DNA from: Longimicrobiales bacterium | GTDB lineage: Bacteria; Gemmatimonadota; Gemmatimonadetes; Longimicrobiales; Gaopeijiaceae | Assembly: GCA_951828585.1 (NCBI GenBank) | Contig: OX639991.1 | Location: forward strand, 1,830,576-1,894,575 | Direction of reading: 5' to 3' | DNA length: 64,000 nucleotides | Shown: piece after piece, positions 7,454-16,294 of the stretch | Numbering within the stretch: position 1 is the first letter of the stretch | Layout of the letters: the number at the start of each line of letters is the position of its first letter | The notes under the pieces: model-generated | What the model saw: only the letters and a program-made list of their open reading frames with translations | The model's database searches: none | Told to the model about the DNA's origin: nothing | Made by a program: the position numbers and the translations under genes

Positions 7454-8641
7454 ATGACCTATTCCGAGAACATCGCGAGGCTGCAGCCGTCCGCCACCGT
7501 GACGGTCAGCACCCTCGCCAAGAAGTTGCGTGCCGAAGGGCGCGACATCATCAACCTGAGCGCGGGCGAGCCCGACTTCCGCACCCCCGAGGGGATCGCC
7601 GAGGCCGGCATCGAAGGGATTCGGCAAGGGCGCACGCGGTACACCCCCGCCGCGGGCCTCCCCGAACTGCGCGCCGCGGCCGCCGAATACATGACCGCCG
7701 GGACCGGCTATCCGGCCGATCCAACCCGCGTGGTGGTGTCGGCGGGGGCCAAGCAGTCACTCTTCAACGCCTGCTTCTGCCTCTTCGGTCCCGGCGACGA
7801 GGTGCTGATCGGGTCGCCGTACTGGACCTCCTATCCCGAGATGGTGACGCTGTCGCGGGCCGAACCGGTCCCAGTGGCCGGGAGCGAAGCCCGCGAGTTC
7901 ATGCTCACCCCCGACGACCTCGACGCCGCGGCGACCGAGCGAAGCAGGGGACTGATTCTCTCGACCCCGTCGAACCCGACGGGCGGCGTGTATTCGAAGG
8001 CCGCGCTCGGTGCAATAGCGGATTGGGCCAGGTCTCGCGGCGTCACCCTGATCAGCGACGAGATCTACCAGGAGATCTACTATGGCGAGGGGGACAAGGC
8101 CCCGGGCGCTCTCGACATTGACCCTGACGCGGTGGGTGACCTGGTGGTCACGAACGGGATGTCCAAGGCGTTCGCGATGACAGGGTGGCGGGTCGGGTTC
8201 TCGTACACTTCTCGCGAGCTGGCCTCCAAGATGTCGGCGTTGCAGAGCCACGTGTCGCTGAACGCGGCCACGCCGTCGCAGGTGGCCTCGCTCGAGGGCC
8301 TCACCCGGGGCGAGGACGGCGCGCGCGACCGTGCCGTCATGCTGGCCGCCTTCCGCCGCCGCCGCGACCTGGTGACGCGCCTCTTCGACGAGCTCCTCCC
8401 GGGGTGCTTCTACGTCAGGCCCGAGGGCGCGTTCTACCTGTATTTCCGCGTGGACGGCGTCTTCGACGGGGACATGACGTGCGCCGGCGATGTCTGCACG
8501 CGCATCCTGGAAGAGGTGGGGGTGGCGATCGTGCCGGGCGAGGCGTTCGGCGACCCGCGCTTCGCCCGCATGAGCACGGCCTCGTCGGACGAGGACATCG
8601 AGGAGGGGGTGCGGCGCATGGCGAAGGTGTTGAATGGGTGA
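7454..8641 (+). CDS. Class I pyridoxal-phosphate aminotransferase (aspartate aminotransferase-like)
   Basis: 395 residues, the usual length for fold-type I aminotransferases. Visible motifs: NLSAGEPDF near the start, STPSNPTGGVYS, LISDEIYQEIYY, and the PLP-binding Lys in NGMSKAFAMTGWRVGF. FYLYFRVDG and a C-terminal MSTASSDEDIEEGVRRM complete the domain. The likely reaction is transamination between aspartate or a similar amino acid and 2-oxoglutarate. The start at 7454 gives the family N-terminus (YSENIARLQPSATVTV). It overlaps the next gene by 8 bases. Confidence 0.9.
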   Translation: MTYSENIARLQPSATVTVSTLAKKLRAEGRDIINLSAGEPDFRTPEGIAEAGIEGIRQGRTRYTPAAGLPELRAAAAEYMTAGTGYPADPTRVVVSAGAKQSLFNACFCLFGPGDEVLIGSPYWTSYPEMVTLSRAEPVPVAGSEAREFMLTPDDLDAAATERSRGLILSTPSNPTGGVYSKAALGAIADWARSRGVTLISDEIYQEIYYGEGDKAPGALDIDPDAVGDLVVTNGMSKAFAMTGWRVGFSYTSRELASKMSALQSHVSLNAATPSQVASLEGLTRGEDGARDRAVMLAAFRRRRDLVTRLFDELLPGCFYVRPEGAFYLYFRVDGVFDGDMTCAGDVCTRILEEVGVAIVPGEAFGDPRFARMSTASSDEDIEEGVRRMAKVLNG

Positions 8642-9353
8642 GGGGAGGGGGGGAGAGGGGGATCCCCGCGCGGCGGAGACCCTGGTTAGTGGCGCGCCCG
8701 CGCCTTCCGAATTGGATCACGACAAGCTGGACGAATACGTACGCCGACTCTTCGCGCGTGAAGACGACTGCCTCCGCGCGATACGCGCCCGTGCCGCCGA
8801 GGCCGCGCTGCCAGCGATCCAGCTCCCCCCCGCCACCGCACGCGCCGTGCAGATCCTGTTGCGGGCGATCGGGGCGCGACGCGTTCTCGAGATCGGCACG
8901 CTGGCCGGCTACTCGGCGGTGTGGATCGCGCGGGCGCTGCCGTCGGACGGCAAGCTGATCACGCTGGAGATCGACCCGCGCCGGGCAACCGTTGCCCGTG
9001 ATTCCGTGGCGGATGCCGGTCTCGCCGACCGGGTCGAGGTGCGGGTCGGCGACGCGCTAGACCAGATGGTCGCGATGGACCCGGATCCCCCCTTCGACGC
9101 GGTCTTCCTGGACGCCGACAAGGAACGCTACTGCGACTACCTGGAGCAGGCGGCCCGTCTTGTCCGCCACAATGGGCTGTTAGTGGCCGACAACGCGCTC
9201 TGGCGCGGCGAAGTGCTCGATCCCGAGGGGTTCGGGGGGCTGGCGGTGCACATTCACCGCTTCAACGAGCGGGTGGCCGCCGATCCGCGCTTCGAGGCGA
9301 CCATCGTGCCGGTGGGGGACGGGTTGATGGTCGCGGTGAGGGTAGGTGGGTGA
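8634..9353 (+). CDS. SAM-dependent O-methyltransferase (caffeoyl-CoA OMT/COMT family)
   Basis: 239 residues. The SAM-binding motif VLEIGTLAGYSAVWIA is followed by LITLEIDPRRA, then VFLDADKERYCDYLE with the metal-site Asp residues, and LLVADNALWRGEV. This matches the bacterial O-methyltransferase family 3 (YrrM-like). It starts inside the end of the aminotransferase gene, so the pair is likely translationally coupled. Natural substrate unknown; tRNA 5-hydroxyuridine methylation (TrmR) is one known role of close relatives. Confidence 0.88.
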   Translation: MGEGRGGEGDPRAAETLVSGAPAPSELDHDKLDEYVRRLFAREDDCLRAIRARAAEAALPAIQLPPATARAVQILLRAIGARRVLEIGTLAGYSAVWIARALPSDGKLITLEIDPRRATVARDSVADAGLADRVEVRVGDALDQMVAMDPDPPFDAVFLDADKERYCDYLEQAARLVRHNGLLVADNALWRGEVLDPEGFGGLAVHIHRFNERVAADPRFEATIVPVGDGLMVAVRVGG

Positions 9354-9452
9354 TGTGCTAGCAATTTGTGCTGGCAGCCGACCCGCCTCTCCATTCGTTG
9401 CCTTTTGCGGCGTCTCCGCCCGGTTCGCCCAAGCCTCTCGGTGAAGGGCTTG

Positions 9453-9496
9453 GACCGGACAGATCGTGTGCTAAAGACCGGACAGATTTGTGCTAA
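9453..9496. repeat. Two tandem 21/22-base direct repeats
   Basis: GACCGGACAGATCGTGTGCTAA (9453-9474) is followed by the near-identical 21-base GACCGGACAGAT-TTGTGCTAA (9476-9496). A partial match, AATTTGTGCTGGC, lies at about 9363. The pattern resembles repeated transposase-binding sites at the ends of insertion sequences, but no transposase fragment was found. Confidence 0.5.
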
Positions 9497-9509
9497 CGAA
9501 CAACGGTCC

Positions 9510-9541
9510 TTGACAGAACGGGGGGGGGGGGGGGATAGACT
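9510..9541 (+). promoter_or_regulatory. Candidate promoter with a 15-G homopolymer as spacer
   Basis: TTGACA (9510-9515) and TAGACT (9536-9541) flank a 20-base spacer of which 15 bases (9520-9534) are G. The spacer is longer than the usual 17, so loss of a few G would move it toward the optimum. It lies about 75 bases before the Cys-rich secreted protein gene. Length variation could act as a transcriptional switch, which is inference. Confidence 0.5.
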
Positions 9542-9614
9542 GTCAGGCGCAGTATGGCTCCTCCGGGAAACGCTCGGAGGGAGCGAACTCACCGCTGGTG
9601 CCGGGAGGCAAACG

Positions 9615-10190
9615 ATGGCGATCGCAAGGAAGACGTACCTGTTCGTGGCCGCGCTGATGGTGTTCTTGGTGGGGGGCCTGCCCAACGAGGTGGAGGCGCA
9701 GGGTGGGGGGCTGACGTGCGGGTGGTGCGGGGAACTGGGACCGATCCACGGGTTCCCCAACGGGGGAGACAAATGCGGCTGGACAAACTCGGACCAGGGC
9801 TACCAGTGCTCTCGCTGCGGCGGGACATCTCACTGTCATGGGTTCGTCAGTTGGCACGCTTGGGGACCATGCCACATCCCCTGCGGTGGGACGGCGATGC
9901 AACAGGCGTTGTCCAATGCCGTGTCCGATCTTCGGAGCGGATTGGACGCCATGGATCTCGAAAGGGTAGCGGAGAGCATCGGGTCTACTCGCGACGGATT
10001 CTCGGTCGAGTATCTGCCGGAGGCGGGCCGAATCGACTTGGTCCTGGCGTGCGCGCCGAGCATTCCTGCGGGCACGGTCCCGGTTACGCCAGAGATCCGA
10101 CCTGCTCTTGATCGAGCGCTGAAGGAGCCTGTTGCGGCCATCGACCGCCGCAGTCGCGATGGCTGGCGAAAGAATGCAATCGAGGATTGA
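9615..10190 (+). CDS. Secreted Cys-rich protein of unknown function
   Basis: 191 residues. GGGAGG lies eight bases before the ATG. The signal peptide ends near EVEAQ. Residues about 30-90 hold five CxxC-like or CG pairs and repeated HGF motifs (CGWCG, CSRCGG, CHIPCGG), suggesting metal- or disulfide-stabilised knuckles. The C-terminal half is helical and acidic, with few Cys. No family recognised. The beta-propeller lipoprotein gene follows after 10 bases with its own strong ribosome site, so the two are probably one operon. Confidence 0.65.
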   Translation: MAIARKTYLFVAALMVFLVGGLPNEVEAQGGGLTCGWCGELGPIHGFPNGGDKCGWTNSDQGYQCSRCGGTSHCHGFVSWHAWGPCHIPCGGTAMQQALSNAVSDLRSGLDAMDLERVAESIGSTRDGFSVEYLPEAGRIDLVLACAPSIPAGTVPVTPEIRPALDRALKEPVAAIDRRSRDGWRKNAIED

Positions 10191-10200
10191 CGGAGGAGCA

Positions 10201-11559
10201 GTGCCACCGCAGACGGCTGCTCATGCGGCCGCGACTGAGCGGCGGTGGTGGCATGCTGCGCTCGGGTGGGCGACATGGGGCGCGATTCTCTTTCCCGTCC
10301 TCATGGTGTCTTCCCTGTTGCCTGGGTGCGATCACCAGGATTCCGGTGATCCGACCGGAACAGAAGCCGGCTTCGCGATCCGTGACTCCGCCGAGATCGA
10401 GATCGTGGAGAACCACTTTCCAGAGCATCATGCAGAACGGTTCTGGCGCATGGATGTGGAACCCGAGATCGTGCTCGGCGGTAGCGATCGGTCGCTTCTT
10501 GCCGGTGACTCCGCTCACCTGATATGGCAGGTGTCGGGGCTTGCGCGACTTGAAGACGGGCGCGTCGCCGTCCTTTCCCGCGGCAACAGGCAGCTCTACC
10601 TGTTCGAGCCCACCGGCGAGCGGTCGCGGGTCATGGGCAGAGAGGGGCGGGGCCCCGGAGAATTCGGTGGGCCCGCCGAGCTGCAGTACCTTCCCCCGGA
10701 CACCTTGGCGGTGTGGGATTCGTGGTTCGGGCCGGTGAGCTATTTCGACACGGACGGAGATCTCATCCGAACTCGGTCGGTGGACCTGGGCAAGGTGATG
10801 GAGGCCTCGAACGGCGTGACCGCTGAGTCGCGCCGCATTCCGCTGGCGGATGGGGGCTTCGTGACCATGGGCGGCGAGGAGGATCCGACCCTTCAACCCT
10901 CGACCGGAACGGCGGTCAGATCACCCATCGAATTCGTGCTGGTTGACCAGGAACACGCTACCCGCACACTGGGTGTTTGGGAGGGCGAGGAAGTCGTTCC
11001 AGTGGACATCGGGGGCGTACTCTTGCCGAGCTTTACCTTTCTCGACGCATTCCTTGCAGCGGGGGCGGCTCCCCCATCCATTTACATCGCCGACGGGACC
11101 AGAGACGAGATCCGGCAGTTTTCGTATGACGGGAGGCTCGTCCGGATCATTCGCCGCTCGACGGCTCGGGTGCCGGTTTCGGACGAAGGACACCGCGCAT
11201 GGGTGACCTACTTGGCCACCGCGCACGGTGCCATAGGGCTTGAGGATCTCGGGGAGCCGCTCCTGCGAGCGATTCCCAAGCGAGATTACCATCCTCCCGT
11301 GGCAGGCCTGTTCGTGGACCCCGAGGGGTATTTGTGGGTTTCCGGATGGTCTGCGTCGGAGGTCGGGGGACCCGACCTATGGAGCGTGTTCAGCCCTGAA
11401 GGACGGTGGCTCGGAGTGCTTCCGGCTCCAAGGCTCAGAGTGCCGTGCCACTGGTATCTGAACCCGTGCTGGATGGGAACGGACTTCCTTCTCGCCGTTG
11501 GACGGGACGAGTTGGGCCGGGAGCGGGTCGAAGGCTACCGGATCCGGCGTGACGATTGA
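10201..11559 (+). CDS. 6-bladed beta-propeller lipoprotein
   Basis: 452 residues from a GTG with an excellent GGAGGAG three bases upstream. An ATG at 10132 is in frame but would overlap the previous gene deeply. A basic N-terminus and a membrane segment end in a lipobox (SSLLPGC). NHL/propeller blades follow, recognisable from LARLEDGRVAVLSRG, LYLFEPTGE and GREGRGPGEFGGPAEL. The last is the classic GxGPGEF blade signature. It is probably anchored on the periplasmic or outer face. Ligand unknown. The family is heavily expanded in Gemmatimonadota and Bacteroidota. Confidence 0.8.
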   Translation: MPPQTAAHAAATERRWWHAALGWATWGAILFPVLMVSSLLPGCDHQDSGDPTGTEAGFAIRDSAEIEIVENHFPEHHAERFWRMDVEPEIVLGGSDRSLLAGDSAHLIWQVSGLARLEDGRVAVLSRGNRQLYLFEPTGERSRVMGREGRGPGEFGGPAELQYLPPDTLAVWDSWFGPVSYFDTDGDLIRTRSVDLGKVMEASNGVTAESRRIPLADGGFVTMGGEEDPTLQPSTGTAVRSPIEFVLVDQEHATRTLGVWEGEEVVPVDIGGVLLPSFTFLDAFLAAGAAPPSIYIADGTRDEIRQFSYDGRLVRIIRRSTARVPVSDEGHRAWVTYLATAHGAIGLEDLGEPLLRAIPKRDYHPPVAGLFVDPEGYLWVSGWSASEVGGPDLWSVFSPEGRWLGVLPAPRLRVPCHWYLNPCWMGTDFLLAVGRDELGRERVEGYRIRRDD

Positions 11560-11584
11560 CGGGCGCGTTCCCTGCATGCGGAGG

Positions 11585-12520
11585 TCAGAGTATCGCCTGC
11601 GCCGCCCGCACGGCTGCGGCCACGTAGCTGCCCCCAAAGAGCCGGGCGTGGACCAGCAGCGGGTACAGCTCGTATGCGGGGCGGCGGTGCTCATGGCCCG
11701 GTCGCCGGGGCCAGACCTCGTCGTAGCCACGGTAGAAGGCGCGAGGAAAGCCGCCGAAGAGGCGTGTCATGGCCAGATCGACCTCCCGGTGGCCGATGTA
11801 CACGGCCGGGTCGATGAGGACGGGTTCGGCTGCGCCGCCTCGCCGCCCGTCGCGCCCGCGGGCGAAGAGGACGTTGCCGGACCAGAGGTCGCCGTGCAGG
11901 AGCGACGGACCGTCGGCCTTGGCGGCGGGTGTGAGGAGAGCAGCCGCGCGATCGGCTGCCTTCTCGATCGTGGCCAGTTGTCGCGTGGACAGGGCGCCGC
12001 GGGTGGCCAGTGCCCGCGCGAGGGGACGGATGCGCTGCTCGGCCCAGAAGTCGCCCCAATCCTCCGTCCAGCGGTTCGGTTGGGGGAGCGAACCGATCAC
12101 GTTGTTGGAGTGCCAGCCGTGGCGGCCGTCGCCCTCGGAGCAGCGGTGCAGGGTGGCGAGTTGGCGTCCCAGCCGCCGCCACGACTCGTCGCCGGGGACT
12201 GCTTCCTCGATCCACTCGAGCAAAATCCACGCGACCGTGTCGGCCTCGCGGCTGCACGCCAGCACGGCGGGCGTCCTGACGGCGCCGGATGCCGCGAGTG
12301 CCTGGAGTCCCTCCGCCTCCACGCGGAAAAAACGATGTCCCACATCCGCGTTCCACTTGAGGAAGATGTCGCCTCCCCTGGTCCGCACCTTCAGCCCCTC
12401 GTTGACGCAGCCGCCGCCGACCATGCGCGTGCCCAGCACCTCCGCCGGGTCGATGCCCGCCGCTTGGCAGGCGCTGGGGACGACAGCCGGGTCCATGTTC
12501 GATCGGCGCCGACCCGTCAA
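11585..12520 (-). CDS. Fructosamine kinase family protein (FN3K-like)
   Basis: 311 residues, normal for the family. It has the protein-kinase-like small lobe (GGGCVNEGLKV, IFLKWN with the ATP-site Lys), the hinge LLEWI, the catalytic HGDLWSGNVLF and the metal-binding LIDPAVYIGHREVDLAM. The predicted role is phosphorylation of protein-bound ketosamines for deglycation. It starts with TTG overlapping the TGA of the phosphatase gene (TTGA); an ATG at 12496 is an alternative. Pairing with a low-molecular-weight phosphatase gene is common for this family. Confidence 0.88.
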   Translation of the reverse strand: MTGRRRSNMDPAVVPSACQAAGIDPAEVLGTRMVGGGCVNEGLKVRTRGGDIFLKWNADVGHRFFRVEAEGLQALAASGAVRTPAVLACSREADTVAWILLEWIEEAVPGDESWRRLGRQLATLHRCSEGDGRHGWHSNNVIGSLPQPNRWTEDWGDFWAEQRIRPLARALATRGALSTRQLATIEKAADRAAALLTPAAKADGPSLLHGDLWSGNVLFARGRDGRRGGAAEPVLIDPAVYIGHREVDLAMTRLFGGFPRAFYRGYDEVWPRRPGHEHRRPAYELYPLLVHARLFGGSYVAAAVRAAQAIL

Positions 12521-13017
12521 TCCCGGCCGGGGCCCGCCAGCTCGTCGAGGAGGCCGCGGCAGGAACGCTCCAGAATGCGGTAGACCCGCTCGAAACCGTC
12601 GTGGCCGCCGTAATAGGGATCGGGGACATCGGCGTCGCGTGCGTCGGGGTCGTAGTCGCGCATCATCACGATGTCGGCCAGACCGCCCCGGCCGCGACCG
12701 TATCGCTGACGCAAACGCTGCAGGGAGCGCTGGTTGCTGCGGTCCATCGCGACGATGACGTCGAAACGCTCCATGTCGCGGGGAGTGACCTGGCGGGCGT
12801 ATCCGGTCAGGTGGACGCCGTTCGCCGCGGCCACCGCCGTGGAACGGGAGTCGGGCGGTTCGCCCGAGTGGTAGCCCGCGGTCCCGGCGGAGTCCACATG
12901 GAAGTCACCATCGAGACCGCGCTCCTCCGCCAATGCGACGAAGATCCCCTCGCCGAGGGGAGAGCGGCAGATGTTTCCGAGACAGACGAAGAGAACGGAT
13001 GTGGTGGGCCGGGACAT
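12517..13017 (-). CDS. Low-molecular-weight protein-tyrosine phosphatase
   Basis: 166 residues. The catalytic P-loop is at residues 12-19 (CLGNICRS, CX5RS) with nucleophile Cys12 and Arg18. The general-acid Asp lies in VPDPYYGG near residue 133. Both are diagnostic. It is cytoplasmic and acts on phosphotyrosine proteins or, together with the overlapping fructosamine kinase, perhaps on phosphorylated sugar adducts. That last role is inference. Confidence 0.92.
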   Translation of the reverse strand: MSRPTTSVLFVCLGNICRSPLGEGIFVALAEERGLDGDFHVDSAGTAGYHSGEPPDSRSTAVAAANGVHLTGYARQVTPRDMERFDVIVAMDRSNQRSLQRLRQRYGRGRGGLADIVMMRDYDPDARDADVPDPYYGGHDGFERVYRILERSCRGLLDELAGPGRD

Positions 13018-13171
13018 GCTTGAAGATGGCGAGAGGGTGGGCCGGAGTCACCAGTTTGCCCGGCAAGATCCGACAGGTTGAAGCCTGCGGTACCGCGGGC
13101 GGCCTGCACGGCAGCCCCGTCTCTCCGTCTGGCAAACCGGAATGGGAGCGCCCACCGCGTCCTCCCTTAGG

Positions 13172-13201
13172 TTGTTCGGCATTGGCGGACCTTGTTACAT
13201 T
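13172..13201 (+). promoter_or_regulatory. Candidate extended -10 promoter for the DEAD-box helicase
   Basis: TTGTTC (13172-13177) is followed at 17-18 bases by TGTTACATT, an extended -10. It lies about 110 bases before the helicase start in an otherwise gene-free 290-base interval. Confidence 0.35.
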
Positions 13202-13310
13202 TTTCACAAGCCCAAGGATGTGTCGCCGGTTTGAGTTGAAGCGGGGTTGCTGCCGCGGGCCGTCAGTCGGGCGAAAGCGCCCGGCACGCCATTGAACCGC
13301 CACACATGAC

Positions 13311-14567
13311 TTGACCGAATCGACGAACTTTTCGGCCTTCGGGCTCTCTCCGCTCCGACTGGCCGCCATCGAGTCCCAGGGCTGGACCCTGCCGACCCCC
13401 ATTCAGCAGCAGGCCATTCCTCTTGTCGCGGACGGGCGGGACGTGGTCGGGATCGCCCGTACCGGGACCGGGAAGACGGGCGCCTTCATGCTGCCCGCGC
13501 TGGAGAGAATCGAAGAGGGGGCCGGGCTGCAGGTGCTGGTGCTGTGCCCCACCCGTGAGCTCGCGCAGCAGGTCTGCGAGGACACGGAGGCGCTGGCCGC
13601 CGGTTCGAAGGTGCGCTCGTCGGTGATCCACGGAGGGGTCGCCTACGGGCCGCAACTGGATGCGCTGGCCCGTGGGGACGAGGTGATCGTCGCCACCCCG
13701 GGACGCCTCATCGACCTGCAGCAGCGCGGCAAGGCGAAGCTGAAGGGCGTCCGCCTGCTGATCCTCGACGAGGCCGACCGCATGCTGGACATGGGGTTCC
13801 GGCCGCAGATCGAGGATGTGGTGCGCGGACTCGGGCGGCGGCCGCAGACCCTCCTCTTCTCGGCCACGATGCCCAACGCCGTCCACGCCCTGGCGCTGCG
13901 CATGACCCGTGACCCCGCCTGGATCGAGGTCACCCCCTCGGGCACGATGGCACAGGGGATCTCCGAGATCGCGTATTCGGTGCGGCCGGAACTGAAGCCC
14001 GACCTTCTGATCCACCTCCTGGCCCAGCCGGGATGGGAGCAGGTGCTCGTCTTCACCCGCACCAAGATCGGCGCCAATACCCTGCAGTCGCGACTGGAAA
14101 AGGCCCACATCTCCTGCGACGCGATTCATTCGGACCGGCAGATGCGCCACCGGACCCGCGCGATGGAGCGGTTCAGCGACGGCGAGGTGCGAGTACTGGT
14201 CGCGACCGACATCGCGCAACGGGGGCTGGACATCGAGGGGATCTCGCATGTGGTCAACTATGACGTGCCGCTCGACCCGGGCGACTACGTGCACCGCATT
14301 GGGCGGACGGGCAGGGCGGGGGCGACGGGCGAGGCCGTGACCTTCGTGACCGCGTCGGACATTGGAGCGTTCCGAACCCTGGAGTTCCAACTGGAGCGCC
14401 GGCTGGACAAGGTGCACCATCCGGACTTCGACTTCGCGGGAGGCGTGGTCATGGAGCGCAGGGAGCCTTCGCGGGCGCGTTCCAGGTCGGGGCGCGGCAT
14501 GGGGAGCAAGGCCGGGAAGCAGCTCGCGCCGGATGAGTTGGCGGCGCTGCTGAGCCACGAGGACTGA
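13311..14567 (+). CDS. DEAD-box ATP-dependent RNA helicase (RhlE-like)
   Basis: 418 residues with all motifs intact: Q motif TPIQQQAIP, motif I ARTGTGKT, Ia PTREL, Ib TPGRLID, II DEAD, III SAT, V ATDIAQRGLDI, VI HRIGRTGRAG. The short basic C-terminal tail fits the RhlE group, which acts in ribosome assembly and RNA turnover. The start is a TTG: the frame has a TGA at 13293 and no ATG between. An overlapping ATG at 13306 encodes only two codons. It is the active counterpart of the motif-less protein at 4.4-6.2 kb. Confidence 0.92.
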   Translation: MTESTNFSAFGLSPLRLAAIESQGWTLPTPIQQQAIPLVADGRDVVGIARTGTGKTGAFMLPALERIEEGAGLQVLVLCPTRELAQQVCEDTEALAAGSKVRSSVIHGGVAYGPQLDALARGDEVIVATPGRLIDLQQRGKAKLKGVRLLILDEADRMLDMGFRPQIEDVVRGLGRRPQTLLFSATMPNAVHALALRMTRDPAWIEVTPSGTMAQGISEIAYSVRPELKPDLLIHLLAQPGWEQVLVFTRTKIGANTLQSRLEKAHISCDAIHSDRQMRHRTRAMERFSDGEVRVLVATDIAQRGLDIEGISHVVNYDVPLDPGDYVHRIGRTGRAGATGEAVTFVTASDIGAFRTLEFQLERRLDKVHHPDFDFAGGVVMERREPSRARSRSGRGMGSKAGKQLAPDELAALLSHED

Positions 14568-14578
14568 GGACCGACCGC

Positions 14579-14992
14579 ATGATCCTCAGGCGATACGGGA
14601 AGTGGTATCACAGCGTGCAGCCCAACTTCAACCCCGCCGCGATGACCGAGATAGGGTTCCAGCGCGATCGGGTGTTCTCGGTTTCGGCGGCGGACTTCGA
14701 GGGCGGCAACCGCGCGGTTAGTACGGAGAAAATCGGCGCGGAGGCCGACGGCGACGTGCAGCGTCACGCCGAACGGGAGTTGCTGGGGAAGCTGGAGCAG
14801 GCTTTGCGGGACCATGTGGCCGCGCTGGGGCCCGGACAGGTGCTGGTCGTCATGAACGAACGCACCGATTGGCCCAAGACGCGTGAACGGCGCGAGGGAG
14901 TGATCGTGGACGGCGAGAACCGGTTCCATTTCCACTGGTGGGTGGATCCGCCGCTCAAGGTGGGCGTTTTCGAGGGGGAAGTGGCCGGGTGA
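14579..14992 (+). CDS. Hypothetical soluble protein
   Basis: 137 residues, starting 11 bases after the helicase stop and so probably co-transcribed. It is charged, with no signal peptide. The middle has a long helix (VQRHAERELLGKLEQALRDHV) between beta-like ends rich in aromatic residues (RFHFHWWVDPPL). No family recognised. Confidence 0.55.
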   Translation: MILRRYGKWYHSVQPNFNPAAMTEIGFQRDRVFSVSAADFEGGNRAVSTEKIGAEADGDVQRHAERELLGKLEQALRDHVAALGPGQVLVVMNERTDWPKTRERREGVIVDGENRFHFHWWVDPPLKVGVFEGEVAG

Positions 14993-15005
14993 GTCCGGTG
15001 GCCGA

Positions 15006-16292
15006 ATGAGGGCGTCCGCGAGGTCGCTCGGCCTCCGGGGGTGCGTCGCCGCCGTCGTTGCGCTGGGGACGGTGGCCGGGATGTGGAGTGATGCCCACTC
15101 CCAGCAGTCCCGCCCCAACGTCTTCCTCGACTGTCGCGAGGCTCGGTGCAACTACGAGTACTACCGCACCGAAATCGACTGGGTGAACTGGGTCCGCGAC
15201 AGGCAAGTCGCCGATGTCCATGTCATCATGACGGCCCAGGGGACCGGTGCGGGGGGCAGGGAGTACCTGCTCGACTTCATCGGCACCGACGAGGAGAAGC
15301 CCTACAGCCACGAGCATTCGTACCAGTCGCTACCGACCGACACCGACCGCGAAGTGCTGGACGCCCTTGCCAACACCCTGGCCCTCGGGTTGGCGATGTT
15401 CGCGAATCAGTCGGGGTATCGCGGGCTGGTCACGCTCACGGCGGCGGAGTCCGGGCAGCCGGAGGGCCTGGTGTCACCGGACGAAGTCGACGATCCCTGG
15501 AATCTGTGGGTGTTCCGGGTCCGCGGCGAAGCCGGCGTCGAGGGGGAGTCGAGCTACCGCAACGTCTCCCTCGAAAGCAATCTCGCCGCCTGGCGCACGA
15601 CGCCGACCTGGAAGTTCAGCGTGTCGGGCGGAATGGGCCACAATCGCCTGCAGATCGACCTGTCGGAAGGGACGTTCAAGGACAATCGCACGCGCTGGAA
15701 CGTGGACTCCCGCCTCGTATACGCGCTGGCCGAGCACTGGTCGGTCGGCCTCATCGGATCCAGCGGGCGATTCCTCAGCTACAACCTGGATTTTCGCGCA
15801 GCGTTGTCCCCCACGATCGAATACAGCGTCTTCCCCTACGACGAGGCGACGCGCCGCTCCTTCACCTTCGTGTACGGGATCACCGGCATGTACCACGACT
15901 ACACGGAGCGCACCGTCTACCTGGAGACCGCCGAGACCCGCTATGAGCAGATGCTGGAGATCCGGTTCGACCAGCGCCAGCCCTGGGGCAGCGCCTGGTT
16001 CGGGACCAGCGGCACGCAATTCCTGCACAACACCGATCTCTACAGGATCTCCTTCTGGGCCGGCGCGTCGGTTCGGGTCGTGCGCGGCTTGTCGGTCAAT
16101 GTCTCGGGGAATGTGTCGTGGGTGAGGGATCAGATCTTCCTGTCCGCGGAGGGTGCGACGGACGAGGAGGCCCTGTTGCGGCTCCAGCAGCGCCCGACCG
16201 ACTTCGACTACGGCATGGAAATCGGCTTCAGCTACCAGTTCGGGTCGATCTACAACAACGTGGTGAACAACCGGCTGAGGCCGAGGCGGTAA
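15006..16292 (+). CDS. Outer-membrane barrel protein with periplasmic N-terminal domain
   Basis: 428 residues. The signal peptide ends near DAHSQ. A compact N-terminal domain (VFLDCREARCNYEYYRTEIDW, about residues 38-150) carries two Cys. From about residue 190 come regular amphipathic strands, ending in MEIGFSYQFGS and a short tail. It resembles barrel proteins often annotated only as hypothetical in Gemmatimonadota and Bacteroidota. The permease gene begins 2 bases after the stop, so the pair is probably co-transcribed. Confidence 0.65.
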   Translation: MRASARSLGLRGCVAAVVALGTVAGMWSDAHSQQSRPNVFLDCREARCNYEYYRTEIDWVNWVRDRQVADVHVIMTAQGTGAGGREYLLDFIGTDEEKPYSHEHSYQSLPTDTDREVLDALANTLALGLAMFANQSGYRGLVTLTAAESGQPEGLVSPDEVDDPWNLWVFRVRGEAGVEGESSYRNVSLESNLAAWRTTPTWKFSVSGGMGHNRLQIDLSEGTFKDNRTRWNVDSRLVYALAEHWSVGLIGSSGRFLSYNLDFRAALSPTIEYSVFPYDEATRRSFTFVYGITGMYHDYTERTVYLETAETRYEQMLEIRFDQRQPWGSAWFGTSGTQFLHNTDLYRISFWAGASVRVVRGLSVNVSGNVSWVRDQIFLSAEGATDEEALLRLQQRPTDFDYGMEIGFSYQFGSIYNNVVNNRLRPRR

Positions 16293-16294
16293 CA

